Assembly: GCA_029938085.1 (NCBI GenBank)
Contig: JAPYOS010000005.1
Span: 1 to 64,000, forward strand
Source of the DNA: Oceanospirillaceae bacterium
Lineage (GTDB): Bacteria > Pseudomonadota > Gammaproteobacteria > Pseudomonadales > Balneatricaceae
Direction: 5' to 3'
DNA: 64,000 bases
The stretch's first letter is position 1, and the number at the start of each line of letters is the position of its first letter. Below are positions 26,264-35,532 of the stretch, one piece after another. The notes under the pieces are model-generated. The model made no database searches and was not told where the DNA came from. It saw only the letters and a program-made list of their open reading frames with translations. The translations under genes and the position numbers were made by a program.

Positions 26264-27860
26264 TGACGTTATACTCACCATGCGTGATGTGCGCATCGAT
26301 GGCTTCAGTGATGACCGCTGGCACCAAATTATTAAGGGCGTAGACATCACCCTCAGGCGCGGTGAAATCCTCGGTCTGATTGGTGAATCTGGCGCTGGCA
26401 AATCGACCCTTGGCCTAGCGGCCATGGGATTCGCCCGGCCTGGTTGCAAATTTGTGGGCGGTTCAATCGAGTTTGATGGCATTGATTTGCTAAAACTAAA
26501 CAACGCAGAGCTAAGGACCTTACACGGTTCCCGTATTGCTTATGTAGCACAATCCGCCGCAGCGTCGTTTAACCCCGCCCACCGGCTCATCAATCAAACC
26601 ATAGAAGCCACTGTATCCCACGGCATTGCCGACCAAACCACAGCCAAACAAGATGCCGTGCAGTTGTACACAGACTTACAACTACCCGACCCAGACTCCA
26701 TTGGTGAACGTTACCCACACCAAGTGTCTGGCGGTCAGTTACAACGGGTGATGACAGCCATGGCCATGTCATCACGGCCGGACCTGATCATTTTTGATGA
26801 GCCCACCACAGCGCTGGACGTCACCACTCAAGTGGAAGTACTCACGGCCATGCGCGCCATTGTAGAAAAATACAACACGGCGGCCATTTACATCACTCAC
26901 GACTTAGCCGTGGTTGCGCAAATGGCAGATAGCATTAAGGTCCTACGTTATGGTGAGACTGTTGAAGATGCGCCCACGCGAGACATGATGTCGGAACCTA
27001 AACAAGCCTACACCCAATCCCTTTGGGCCGTGCGTTCCATAGAGAAACCACCACAACCGCAAGTCGACAGCATCCTAGAGATCAACCACGTGGACGCCAG
27101 CTATGGCAAAAGTGTTAAAGTGTTGAACGACGTTAACATTAAGGTCCCACGGGGCCAAACCATTGCCATTGTGGGTGAATCAGGTTCTGGAAAGTCCACT
27201 ACTGCAAGGGCCATCACGGGCTTGCTTCCCCCCCTAACGGGCGACATTGTATTTAATGGCCAGCCCCTACCAGCGGCGTTAAAAAATCGCACCAAGTCAC
27301 AGTTACAATCGATTCAAATGATCTACCAAATGGCAGACACAGCCATGAATCCACGGCATACGGTACGCGACATTATTGGCAGGCCACTGAACTTTTATTT
27401 AGGTTTAACGGGTCAGGCTCAAGATAAAAAGGTGATGGAATTATTGCATCTGATTGAATTAGACGAGAGCTTTTTGGACCGTTACCCTAGCGAATTGTCT
27501 GGTGGGCAAAAGCAACGTATTTGTATTGCGCGGGCCTTAGCTGCAGAACCAGAATTAATCATTTGTGATGAAGTGACTTCGGCTTTGGACCAAATCGTCC
27601 AGGAAGGCATTCTTAAACTGCTCTTACGCCTACAAGAAGAACTAGGCATTACCTATATATTTATAACCCACGACATAGCTACGGTGCGCGCCATTGCCGA
27701 TCAGGTGGTGGTGATGTTTCAAGGCAAAGTAGTGGAGCAAGGTGATAAACAAGAAATCTTCCAGCCCCCCTACCCAGCTTATACTGAGCTGTTGTTGTCA
27801 TCCGTGCCAGAGATGAACCCGGACTGGTTAACTCAACTGCAGGAAAAACGCGCTGGTTAG
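26253..27860 (+). CDS. Fused double ABC ATPase, DppD-DppF type
   Basis: 535 residues carrying two complete nucleotide-binding domains. Domain 1: Walker A GESGAGKST, signature VSGGQLQRVMT, Walker B LIIFDEPTTALD. Domain 2 (from about residue 270): GESGSGKST, LSGGQKQRICIARAL, LIICDEVTSALD. Most Dpp/Opp systems use two separate proteins; the fused form is a known variant (GsiA/YejF-like). The ATG at 26253 lies in the dppC 3' end; the track GTG at 26241 adds four residues. In the first domain the segment after the signature is MTAMAMSS instead of the usual RVAIARAL; both domains keep their catalytic glutamates. Confidence 0.92.
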   Translation: MSTNDVILTMRDVRIDGFSDDRWHQIIKGVDITLRRGEILGLIGESGAGKSTLGLAAMGFARPGCKFVGGSIEFDGIDLLKLNNAELRTLHGSRIAYVAQSAAASFNPAHRLINQTIEATVSHGIADQTTAKQDAVQLYTDLQLPDPDSIGERYPHQVSGGQLQRVMTAMAMSSRPDLIIFDEPTTALDVTTQVEVLTAMRAIVEKYNTAAIYITHDLAVVAQMADSIKVLRYGETVEDAPTRDMMSEPKQAYTQSLWAVRSIEKPPQPQVDSILEINHVDASYGKSVKVLNDVNIKVPRGQTIAIVGESGSGKSTTARAITGLLPPLTGDIVFNGQPLPAALKNRTKSQLQSIQMIYQMADTAMNPRHTVRDIIGRPLNFYLGLTGQAQDKKVMELLHLIELDESFLDRYPSELSGGQKQRICIARALAAEPELIICDEVTSALDQIVQEGILKLLLRLQEELGITYIFITHDIATVRAIADQVVVMFQGKVVEQGDKQEIFQPPYPAYTELLLSSVPEMNPDWLTQLQEKRAG

Positions 27861-27885
27861 CACCTGTCATTGCGAAGGCTGCGAA

Positions 27886-29001
27886 TTAAAACCGGTCACC
27901 ACTATAGCTCACTTTATGGTCTGCTAGAGCCAGCCATTCGGCATCCACCTCAATACCCCAACCCGGCTTGTGGGGCATGATTAACTCACCATTTTGAATG
28001 TCGAAATTGGGTTTAAATAAATTTGCCTGCCACGGGTAATAATCCAAGCCTTCTATAGAATATTCTAGGTACTTACCGGCATTAGGTATAGCACCCATGA
28101 TATGGGCCGAAAACAAGGTGACTAAAGACAGGTTGGCACAGTGGAGGGTAACCGGCATATTAGCCTTTTCGGCCATACGGGCCACCTCTAAGGTGCGAGT
28201 GACACCCCCCATGTAGCACACGTCCGGCTGTAGGATGTCCACCACTTGTGTGTCTAACATGTGCCGCCAAATACGCAGGTCGTTATCTTGTTCTCCACCA
28301 CTTACGTCAATGTCGAGAGCGTCTTTAACTTTCCGCGTCCAGTCCGGTTGCCAATACGGGCAAGGTTCCTCGAAATGACTGACACCATAGTCTTGTAACA
28401 TACGCCCCACTTCAATAGCTTTTGCTGGTGTGTAGGCACTGTTAGCATCGACTAACAGTGTTACATCATCACCTAACTGTTCGCGTACCCGCTTAACAAT
28501 AGCCTCGGTTCGGCCGGGCCACTGATCTATGTCGTGCCCACATTCTTTACCAACACGAAACTTGAAGGAGTGGTAACCAAATTTTTGTTTGAGGGCCAAA
28601 AAGCGTTCGGCTTCGGCTTCTGGCGATATTTCACGCTGCATACTCGATGCATAAACAGGCACTGACTTTGCATTACCTCCTAACAACTGACATACGCTTT
28701 TGCCAGCACGTTTTGCGTGGATATCCCACAATGCGGTGTCTAACCCGCAAAGAGCACGGTATAGATAAGTGCCAGGAAACTTGTGCTCACGCTCTAACAC
28801 TTGGTGGTTTAAGGCCTCAATATCGCCAGCATCACAACCCAATACATGGGGTGCCACTTGCCTGTGCACCACTTGAGCAGTGATATCGGCATTGTAGGTG
28901 CAGGTTTGCCCCCAGCCCTCTTCACCTGTGTCCGTGCGCAATCGCAGCAAGCCTACGTATTCATTAGTAAAGGTTTCTATGCTGATAATTTTCATGGACA
29001 C
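27886..29001 (-). CDS. Enolase-superfamily (mandelate racemase/muconate cycloisomerase-like) enzyme
   Basis: 371 residues with the enolase-superfamily capping domain followed by the TIM barrel. Metal ligands are VDANSAY (Asp), HFEEPCP (Glu) and SGGEQDND (Glu). The second barrel strand has a KxR in SFKFRVGKE, and a late ILQPDVCYMGG aspartate and TLHCANLSLV histidine fit the mandelate racemase His-Asp dyad. Such enzymes abstract a proton alpha to a carboxylate to racemise, epimerise or dehydrate acids. The substrate is not readable. It is the last gene of a four-gene minus-strand operon, abutting the GMC oxidoreductase stop. Confidence 0.87.
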   Translation of the reverse strand: MSMKIISIETFTNEYVGLLRLRTDTGEEGWGQTCTYNADITAQVVHRQVAPHVLGCDAGDIEALNHQVLEREHKFPGTYLYRALCGLDTALWDIHAKRAGKSVCQLLGGNAKSVPVYASSMQREISPEAEAERFLALKQKFGYHSFKFRVGKECGHDIDQWPGRTEAIVKRVREQLGDDVTLLVDANSAYTPAKAIEVGRMLQDYGVSHFEEPCPYWQPDWTRKVKDALDIDVSGGEQDNDLRIWRHMLDTQVVDILQPDVCYMGGVTRTLEVARMAEKANMPVTLHCANLSLVTLFSAHIMGAIPNAGKYLEYSIEGLDYYPWQANLFKPNFDIQNGELIMPHKPGWGIEVDAEWLALADHKVSYSGDRF

Positions 29002-30627
29002 TTACTCGAGTTCAGACAAAATCAGATGCGCCGCCTTTTCAGCCACCATGATAGTCGCTGCGTTGATATTGCCACACAACACATTTGGAAAAATAGCGGC
29101 ATCCACTACCCTCAAACCAGTTAAGCCATGCACTTTTAGCCGACTATCCACCACGTTGTCCTGAGGGTCTGGACCCATACGACAAGTCCCACACGGGTGA
29201 AATACCGTATCAGCGTTATTACGGATATCTTGTATTAATTGCTCGTCGGTTTTGCAATCCATGCCTGGGCGCATTTCGTCCAAAGTAATAGCCTGTAACT
29301 GTGCGGTTTGCGCCAACTTGCGAATCAGCTTAACACCCTCCAACAAGTCTTGCACTTCGTCATCATGGGCAAGGTAATTGGGTTCAATTTTGGGTGCATC
29401 ACTAGGGCTGTTGGACACAATATTAATCTGCCCTTCAGACTTAACACGGCAGTTTGACACGCCTAACAAATAGGCGGGAAACGGATCTGGGTTCATCATC
29501 GGTCGTTCGCCTAACGGCGCTTTAGTGTAACTCACCGGAGAAAAATACAGTTGGATGTTGGGCCGGTCCAAACCTTCACGAGTGCGTACAAAACCACCCG
29601 CCTGATTCACGCTGAGGCTCAACGGGCCACCTCGAGTTAACACATAACGCATGCCGTGCAGGAATTTGCCCCACCAGGGGCGTAACTGTTGGTTTAATGT
29701 GGGTTGATTAGCCCGATAAAAGTAACTATGACCTAAGTGATCTTGTAAATGCTGACCCACAGCTGGGCTTTCGTGGACTTGTGCCACACCTGCATCGCTT
29801 AACACTTGCCCTGGGCCAACACCTGACAACTGTAACAACTGGGGTGAATTGACAGCACCTGCACTTAAAATCACTTCTCTATGAGCCGTAACTTCATAGT
29901 TTTTGTTTTTATGCCGGTACTCCACTGCTACGGCACGTTTATTAGCAAATACGATACGCTGAACTAGGGCATTACAAACGACCGTTAGATTAGGCCGGTT
30001 TAGCACGGGTTTTAAATAAGCCCGCGCAGACGACATACGCTGGCCTTGGTGGGTCGTGAGTTGGTAGTGACCCACTCCGTCCTGTACCGCGCGGTTATAA
30101 TCCGCATTATAATCAATGCCACAGGCCTGAGCTGCCGCCACAAACGGCTTACACAAGGGGTGCAATTTACCGGCCACGTCGGCCACATTGAGTGGGCCAT
30201 CGCCGCCCCGATAGTCATCGGCTCCCTGTTGCCAAGACTCCATACCTTTAAAGTAGGGCAGTAGATCTTGGTAACCCCAGCCTTTGTTACCTGCATCACG
30301 CCAGTCATCGAAGTCTGCGGCATTACCACGCACATAAACCATGGCGTTAATCGAGCTAGAGCCGCCTAGCGTTTTACCCCTTGGCCAATAGCTAGCGCGC
30401 CCGTTGAGCCCTTCGCTGGCTTCACTTTGGTACATCCAGTTAACTTTAGGCTGGTAAAACGTTTTGCCATAGCCAATAGGCATTTGAATATAAAAACGCC
30501 TGTCACTTGGACCGGCTTCTAACAACAATACCTTATGCTTAGGGTTGGCACTGAGCCGGTTGGCTAACACGCAGCCGGCCGACCCCGCTCCAATAATAAT
30601 ATAGTCGTAGATTGCTGGCTGCTTCAC
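29002..30627 (-). CDS. GMC-family FAD oxidoreductase (choline dehydrogenase-like)
   Basis: 541 residues with the FAD-binding Rossmann motif YIIIGAGSAGCVLANRLSAN at the N-terminus, the GMC signature RGKTLGGSSSINAMVYVRGN, SAGAVNSPQLLQLSGVGP and the C-terminal FHPCGTCRMGPDPQDNVVDS, which contains the catalytic histidine. These enzymes oxidise alcohols to aldehydes or acids. The start is a GTG at 30627 overlapping the upstream esterase stop (GTGA); the track start at 30654 lies inside that gene. There is no signal peptide, so it is cytoplasmic. Choline itself is unlikely to be the substrate, since no betaine aldehyde dehydrogenase or bet genes are nearby. Confidence 0.9.
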   Translation of the reverse strand: MKQPAIYDYIIIGAGSAGCVLANRLSANPKHKVLLLEAGPSDRRFYIQMPIGYGKTFYQPKVNWMYQSEASEGLNGRASYWPRGKTLGGSSSINAMVYVRGNAADFDDWRDAGNKGWGYQDLLPYFKGMESWQQGADDYRGGDGPLNVADVAGKLHPLCKPFVAAAQACGIDYNADYNRAVQDGVGHYQLTTHQGQRMSSARAYLKPVLNRPNLTVVCNALVQRIVFANKRAVAVEYRHKNKNYEVTAHREVILSAGAVNSPQLLQLSGVGPGQVLSDAGVAQVHESPAVGQHLQDHLGHSYFYRANQPTLNQQLRPWWGKFLHGMRYVLTRGGPLSLSVNQAGGFVRTREGLDRPNIQLYFSPVSYTKAPLGERPMMNPDPFPAYLLGVSNCRVKSEGQINIVSNSPSDAPKIEPNYLAHDDEVQDLLEGVKLIRKLAQTAQLQAITLDEMRPGMDCKTDEQLIQDIRNNADTVFHPCGTCRMGPDPQDNVVDSRLKVHGLTGLRVVDAAIFPNVLCGNINAATIMVAEKAAHLILSELE

Positions 30628-31568
30628 TGAGCCAACTCTTTCACAGCCGCACATATTGCAGCAAAACTGGCCGCCGCTTTCTCACTCATATTGCGCGCCC
30701 GCAAATGGCCATGCACTAAGCCTTGACCTACGTCCACGTGGTTGGTTACGGCAACACTAGCACTACGTAAAGCCTGCGCATAGAGCTCGCAATCATCTCG
30801 CAGTGGGTCTACGCCTGCAGGGAACAAATGGGTCGGCGGCAAACCACTAAAGTCTGATGTGTGCATAGGCATATAGTGGTCATCTTGGTATGGAATTTGG
30901 CTTATATCACCAGTCACACGAATGGGTAAATAATAATCCATATCCGCTTTGGTGAGTAACGGCGCATGCGCGTGTTCGGTCATGGACGGCGCATCTATGC
31001 CGCTGCTTAACGCCGGGTAGATCAACACTTGGCCTAACAACGCAGTGCCTACAAACGACTTGCGAGCATTCGCTACGCAACCACCCAACAACCCGCCAGC
31101 ACTGTCGCCAACCAGAATCACTTTGCTGCCGGCCTCTAACGCCTGATCTACCACCGTAAGGCAATCATTAATATCGGCAGGGTATTGGTGCTCTGGTGCC
31201 AAACGATAATCCACCGACACTAAATTTAAGCCGGTCTGGTGCGCCAACTCACCACAAATGTCATGATGGCTGTCTAACCCACCCACCACAAAACCACCAC
31301 CATGCATAAATACAATCAGCACGTCATCATCACGATTAGACTCTTGGGCCTGGTGCTGATAACGCCTAACCGGCACAGAATAACCGCCCTTGGCGAGTAC
31401 GGCGTCATCTTTTGCCGTTATGCCTGGAGCTAAAGGCGTGGCAAAACCTTTACACAGGGCGTTATACCAGCGCCTTTGTTGATCCACACTCGAATCGGTG
31501 GCATTGATTGGGTAATAACTTAAACTTTGATCCACGAAGGCCTGCACCTGTGTATCTAATAGACTCAT
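30624..31568 (-). CDS. HSL-family alpha/beta-hydrolase (esterase)
   Basis: 314 residues of the hormone-sensitive-lipase/GDXG family: oxyanion-hole motif FMHGGGFVVGGLDSH, VDYRLAPEHQYPA, nucleophile elbow LVGDSAGGLLGG, acid in GVDPLRDDCELYA and histidine in GLVHGHLR. It should hydrolyse short-chain carboxylic esters in the cytosol. The ATG at 31568 overlaps the upstream hydrolase TGA (ATGA), and its own TGA overlaps the GMC gene start, so it is translationally coupled on both sides. The track start at 31598 lies within the preceding gene. Confidence 0.9.
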   Translation of the reverse strand: MSLLDTQVQAFVDQSLSYYPINATDSSVDQQRRWYNALCKGFATPLAPGITAKDDAVLAKGGYSVPVRRYQHQAQESNRDDDVLIVFMHGGGFVVGGLDSHHDICGELAHQTGLNLVSVDYRLAPEHQYPADINDCLTVVDQALEAGSKVILVGDSAGGLLGGCVANARKSFVGTALLGQVLIYPALSSGIDAPSMTEHAHAPLLTKADMDYYLPIRVTGDISQIPYQDDHYMPMHTSDFSGLPPTHLFPAGVDPLRDDCELYAQALRSASVAVTNHVDVGQGLVHGHLRARNMSEKAAASFAAICAAVKELAQ

Positions 31569-33571
31569 ACAAACTTTCTCGGCACTGTTTCCTGCCACTG
31601 TTTTAGGTGTACTTGCTGGCCGTTTTCTAGAGCCTCTAAACTGGCATCAAGATAAAAATAATCGGCATCGCAGGTCACCTTCAGACTGGTATACACTTCG
31701 ATTTCCCAGCCGGGCCTTGCTTGTCGTGAACTCCACTGGCACAAACTCGTGGCCGAGTGTGGGTCATGGGGCAATATCGAATGTTGCTCATGGCACACTT
31801 CGCCTACGGTGAGGTTATGCTCAACAAAGGTAAACTCACCAAAGTCGTCATCAATCACCGTGGTGTATTGGCCATTAGCCGCATTAATCTGAGTCGACCG
31901 TGTGTGTTTTTCTGGCCGAAGTTGAGCAATTTCATTAACCGGACAAACATAACCCTTGCCTAAATCGCGGTTTAATAACCCCGAGCGATCATGGAGAGAA
32001 ACAGTTAACTGCGCGCTACTTAAGTCCAAACTCAAATTAGCTTTTCTAGGTGTTGGCCACAATAATGGAAAATAGGCCGTGGATACGGCTAAGCGTAATT
32101 TGTGACCTTGGGGCAGTTCGTAGCCCACATCATCCAACTTAATGGTCACGTCCATGACTTGGCCTGCAATCACTGGCTGGGGGTCGTCTAAGCCCGCGCG
32201 CATGGCTAAATTAAGTACGCCATAAGTGATGCGGGTGCTGCTGCCGTCGGGCGCCACATCGCATAACCGCAAGATCATCTGGCCACAATCTTGGTCGCTG
32301 GTAACCCTTGCCTTAAACACAGCGCCACCTAATATAGAAACCGCTGCCGCTAAAGGTTGGGTATCAAAACAAAGGCTATTGGCGTCGTCTTGGCGTTGCT
32401 CCGTGGCAAAGTCTGGGCCACACCAAATTACACAAAACTCACCACTTGCTGCACCTGTAGTGAGCGGGCTATTCACCATTATTTGTCCACTAGAGCCCGT
32501 GTGAATAAGTTGGCCAGACGCACTTAAACTCCACTGCATGGTTGTGGACTGCATGGGCCATTGATTAGCTTCCACCCAAATGCCCGGTCTTTCATCGTAT
32601 GCGGACTGAGGTGGAACACCGTCTTGTATGTATGCGGCAATGGTAGGCTCCGACATAATGCCGTTGTCTATGCCTTTAAGCCAATAGTCCCACCAACGTT
32701 TGGCTTCGCCTAAAAAGTCCATTTCTGGTTTTGGTGAAGCGTAGTTGGGGTACTTGTGAGCCCAGGGCCCTATCATGGCTTTTTTAGGGCAACTAAGCCC
32801 CTGCATCATACGTGGGATAGCCTCTGAATAGGAGTCACCCCAGCCTCCCATACAATACACTGCGGCTTTAATGGCATCATAATTTTCGTTAACGGACCCG
32901 TGCTTCCAGTAGTCATCCTTGTGGCCATGCTGCAGCCACTTTTTGGCCAAAAAAGGCATATTTTCCAACCGATCTAGCCATTGCTCACGCCAAGTATCCG
33001 GTAATAATAGAGGATCTGGTGCTTTGGCCATGTAGCAAGCCATAGTAGATGCCCAGCTGAAGTTTTCTAACAATAACGCGCCGCCACGGTAATGTATGTC
33101 ATCGGCATAACGGTCGTCAGTGGAGCAAACGGTAACAATAGACTTTAATGCAGGTGGTGCCATGGCTGCCACTTGTAGGCTATTAAATCCACCCCAAGAC
33201 TTACCCATCATGCCCACGCTACCACTGCACCAAGGCTGCTCAGCAAGCCACTCAATCACTTCAACAGCGTCGTCGAGTTCTTGCTGCAAGTACTCATCCA
33301 ACATGAGGCCTGTAGATTCGCCACAACCACGCATATCAACGCGCACGGCGGCATAACCAAAACCAGCCCAATAAGGGTGCATTTGTTCATCACGAATAGC
33401 CGTGCCATCACGTTTTCGATAAGGGATATATTCTAAAATCGCGGGTACCGGAGAGGACATAGCATCGGTCGGCAACCAAGCCCTAGCGGCTAATCGACTA
33501 CCGTCTGCAAGAGGTATGAAAAAATGGCTCCATTCTTCAATTTGGTGGGTGAAATCAAGGTTATTCATCAT
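31565..33571 (-). CDS. CocE/NonD-family serine hydrolase (peptidase S15-like)
   Basis: About 668 residues. The N-terminal alpha/beta-hydrolase domain has EYIPYRKRDGTAIRDEQMHP, VRVDMRGCGESTG and the nucleophile elbow VGMMGKSWGGFNSLQ. The C-terminal jelly-roll (X-Pro dipeptidyl-peptidase C-terminal-like) has LSLDLSSAQLTV and LRLAVSTAYFPLLWP. Members include cocaine esterase, glutaryl-7-ACA acylase and X-Pro dipeptidyl peptidases, so ester or amide hydrolysis is expected. There is no signal peptide. The first ATG of the body is at 33571, with GGGAG nine bases upstream; the track start (33616) is an unsupported TTG. It is first in the four-gene operon. Confidence 0.88.
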   Translation of the reverse strand: MMNNLDFTHQIEEWSHFFIPLADGSRLAARAWLPTDAMSSPVPAILEYIPYRKRDGTAIRDEQMHPYWAGFGYAAVRVDMRGCGESTGLMLDEYLQQELDDAVEVIEWLAEQPWCSGSVGMMGKSWGGFNSLQVAAMAPPALKSIVTVCSTDDRYADDIHYRGGALLLENFSWASTMACYMAKAPDPLLLPDTWREQWLDRLENMPFLAKKWLQHGHKDDYWKHGSVNENYDAIKAAVYCMGGWGDSYSEAIPRMMQGLSCPKKAMIGPWAHKYPNYASPKPEMDFLGEAKRWWDYWLKGIDNGIMSEPTIAAYIQDGVPPQSAYDERPGIWVEANQWPMQSTTMQWSLSASGQLIHTGSSGQIMVNSPLTTGAASGEFCVIWCGPDFATEQRQDDANSLCFDTQPLAAAVSILGGAVFKARVTSDQDCGQMILRLCDVAPDGSSTRITYGVLNLAMRAGLDDPQPVIAGQVMDVTIKLDDVGYELPQGHKLRLAVSTAYFPLLWPTPRKANLSLDLSSAQLTVSLHDRSGLLNRDLGKGYVCPVNEIAQLRPEKHTRSTQINAANGQYTTVIDDDFGEFTFVEHNLTVGEVCHEQHSILPHDPHSATSLCQWSSRQARPGWEIEVYTSLKVTCDADYFYLDASLEALENGQQVHLKQWQETVPRKFV

Positions 33572-33697
33572 CGGTTGTTGCTCCCAGAAAACCGCAGGTC
33601 GATCGCGCCTTAGCAAAGCAATAACATACCACTGGAATATTCCGCAGGTATAGCTCTATTTAATCAATTGCGTTATATACTACTAGAGGTGAACGGT

Positions 33698-33715
33698 GCA
33701 GGATCATTATCCTGC
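33698..33715. promoter_or_regulatory. Hairpin in the 5' region of the brnA-like gene
   Basis: GCAGGAT-CATT-ATCCTGC, a 7-bp inverted repeat 30 bp upstream of the brnA-like ATG. It could be the operator through which BrnA-type proteins repress their own promoter, or a transcript hairpin. Confidence 0.35.
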
Positions 33716-33745
33716 GCAAGGCAAACAAAAGAGAGGTGAAAACCT

Positions 33746-34030
33746 ATGGACGTAACTCCTAAAGCGGGTCGTAAAGTCTACCTTCCTAGCGATGCAGAAG
33801 ACGCAAAAATCAATGCGGGCATTGCAGCCGATCCAGATTCTCGTGAAATAACAGACGAAGAGTGTACACGCATGCGCCCTGCTGGACGCCCGAAGGCAGA
33901 AATAACCAAAGAGCGCATCAGTATTCGACTATCGCCAGAAGTGATAGGTTATTTTCGCGAGACGGGAAAAGGCTGACAAACACGCATAGACCAAGCGTTA
34001 AAAGACTATGTGCTGGCCAATAAGAGTTAA
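33746..34030 (+). pseudogene. BrnA-like antitoxin with a premature TGA
   Basis: The reading frame gives 76 residues ending ERISIRLSPEVIGYFRETGKG at a TGA (33974-33976), then continues in the same frame [17 protein letters not shown] to a TAA at 34028-34030. BrnA-family antitoxins typically read GKGWQTRID at this place, so a TGG to TGA change has removed the last 18 residues of the ribbon-helix-helix region. A normal RBS (GAGAGGTG) precedes the ATG. No brnT toxin gene is next to it; the 129 bp upstream hold no such ORF. It is an orphan, probably decayed. The 3' end overlaps the convergent tdk stop. Confidence 0.85.
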
Positions 34031-34608
34031 TTAGCCCACATTTGTTCGCTAAAGTGGCGACGGCAAAGTGACTGGTATCTATCATTACCACCAATTACCA
34101 CTTGCTCACCATCTTTAATCACCGTGCCATGCTCATCGGTACGTACCACCATGGTGGCTTTACGACCACAATGGCACACGGTTTTAAGCTCTACCAACTT
34201 ATCAGCCCAAGCCAACAAATACTGGCTGCCAGGAAATAACTCACCTCTAAAATCGGTGCGAATGCCGTAACACAATATGGGAATATTGAGATGGTCTACC
34301 ACCTGCGTGAGTTGCTTAACTTGCTGTTTGCTTAAGAACTGACTTTCGTCGATGAGAACACAGTCGATGGATTGCTGGTGATTTTGGTTGTCTAGAATAC
34401 CAAACAGGTCATCTTTACTGCTAAACAATTGAGCGTCGGCTGCTAAGCCAATACGCGACGTCACTTTGCCAATACCATAGCGGTCATCTAACGCCGCCGA
34501 TAATATATACGGATGCATGCCACGTTCTTGATAATTGTATGCTGATTGCAATAATGCCGTCGATTTACCGGCATTCATCGAAGAGTAATAGAAATAGAGC
34601 TGGGCCAA
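34027..34608 (-). CDS. tdk: Thymidine kinase
   Basis: 193 residues, the normal type II thymidine kinase length. The P-loop is in [17 protein letters not shown], Walker B in [11 protein letters not shown], and zinc-binding cysteines in [12 protein letters not shown] and YQSLCRRHF. It phosphorylates thymidine with ATP for nucleotide salvage. It stands alone and converges on the brnA-like remnant with a 4-base overlap of the ends. Confidence 0.96.
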   Translation of the reverse strand: MAQLYFYYSSMNAGKSTALLQSAYNYQERGMHPYILSAALDDRYGIGKVTSRIGLAADAQLFSSKDDLFGILDNQNHQQSIDCVLIDESQFLSKQQVKQLTQVVDHLNIPILCYGIRTDFRGELFPGSQYLLAWADKLVELKTVCHCGRKATMVVRTDEHGTVIKDGEQVVIGGNDRYQSLCRRHFSEQMWAN

Positions 34609-34713
34609 AACAAAAACACCTGAACAAAGAACACAAATTGTAGCGGATGAGCCTAATCAGCTCAACTAGGTTATTGCTTAAGCACCAGCCAAAAACAACC
34701 CCGAAGGGTTATG

Positions 34714-35532
34714 TCAGAGGTCAACCCAGCCAGTGGTACAACCTACCGCAAAAATGGGGATAGGACGGTAGTAGTGAACTTTTGCTTGGCTACCAATAGT
34801 TGCGCCAGAAATGGCGATAAAGGCGCGAATTTCAAAGCCACCCTGGCCCGCATCCTGCCACGTTTCTTCGTCTGTATAACTCAGTAATGCGTCCTTGTCA
34901 CCCGCACACCAACGCTGCAAAAACTCTTTATCCCAGGCTTCATTGATCTTGCCCGAATCAGGTGTGGCAGGCCAATGTGAAATACCACCCGTAGCGACTA
35001 TGGCAATGCGCTCGGGCACCTCGTCACAGGCCTTACGTAAGGCCTGACCAAAGGCCCAAGCACGGTGTAGCGGCGACAAAGGCGGGCCTTGGCAGTTGAT
35101 GTTTACGGGAATAATATCTAACTCATACTCAGGCGTAAGAAAATGCAACGGCACACTGATGCCATGGTCAAACTTCCACTCCTCTGCATAAGCCACATCC
35201 ACATCTTTCATCACTTTGGCAATGATGCGTTTGGACAACTCGGGATTACCCGGAATCAGACGTCGCTCAATGCCTAACCATTTAGGGTCTTCAATAGGCC
35301 CTTCATACTCATCGGCCGCACCAATACAGTAGGCTGGCATATTGTTCATGAAAAAGTTAGCAAAATGCTCCGCCGCGATAACAATTAAGGCGTCTGGCTT
35401 ACTGGCCTCTAGGGCTTCACGCATGTCATCAAAGGCACTGTAGAGGGTCTCTTTGTCATCTGGATCTGCCATATGGGCGCGACCGGTAATTCCTGGTGCA
35501 TGGCTGCACACTCCTGCAAAAACTAAGCTCAT
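34714..35532 (-). CDS. LigB-type extradiol ring-cleavage dioxygenase, catalytic subunit
   Basis: 272 residues of the class III extradiol dioxygenase family (LigB/protocatechuate 4,5-dioxygenase beta). Likely Fe(II) ligands are the early histidine in FAGVCSHAPGITG (H11) and the AAEHFANFF histidine, with the conserved IVATGGISHWPA histidine as catalytic base. The partner is the small LigA-type subunit encoded just upstream, with an ATGA overlap. The substrate is a catechol, gallate or similar dihydroxy-aromatic or heteroaromatic, but no hydratase, aldolase or dehydrogenase of a meta pathway is adjacent, so the physiological role is open. A short AACCC-CGAA-GGGTT hairpin follows the stop. Confidence 0.87.
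   Translation of the reverse strand: MSLVFAGVCSHAPGITGRAHMADPDDKETLYSAFDDMREALEASKPDALIVIAAEHFANFFMNNMPAYCIGAADEYEGPIEDPKWLGIERRLIPGNPELSKRIIAKVMKDVDVAYAEEWKFDHGISVPLHFLTPEYELDIIPVNINCQGPPLSPLHRAWAFGQALRKACDEVPERIAIVATGGISHWPATPDSGKINEAWDKEFLQRWCAGDKDALLSYTDEETWQDAGQGGFEIRAFIAISGATIGSQAKVHYYRPIPIFAVGCTTGWVDL

Noticed and set aside
33974-33976. Selenocysteine reading of the brnA-like TGA
   Set aside because: The family has Trp at this place, antitoxins are not selenoproteins, and no selenocysteine-insertion hairpin is apparent downstream.
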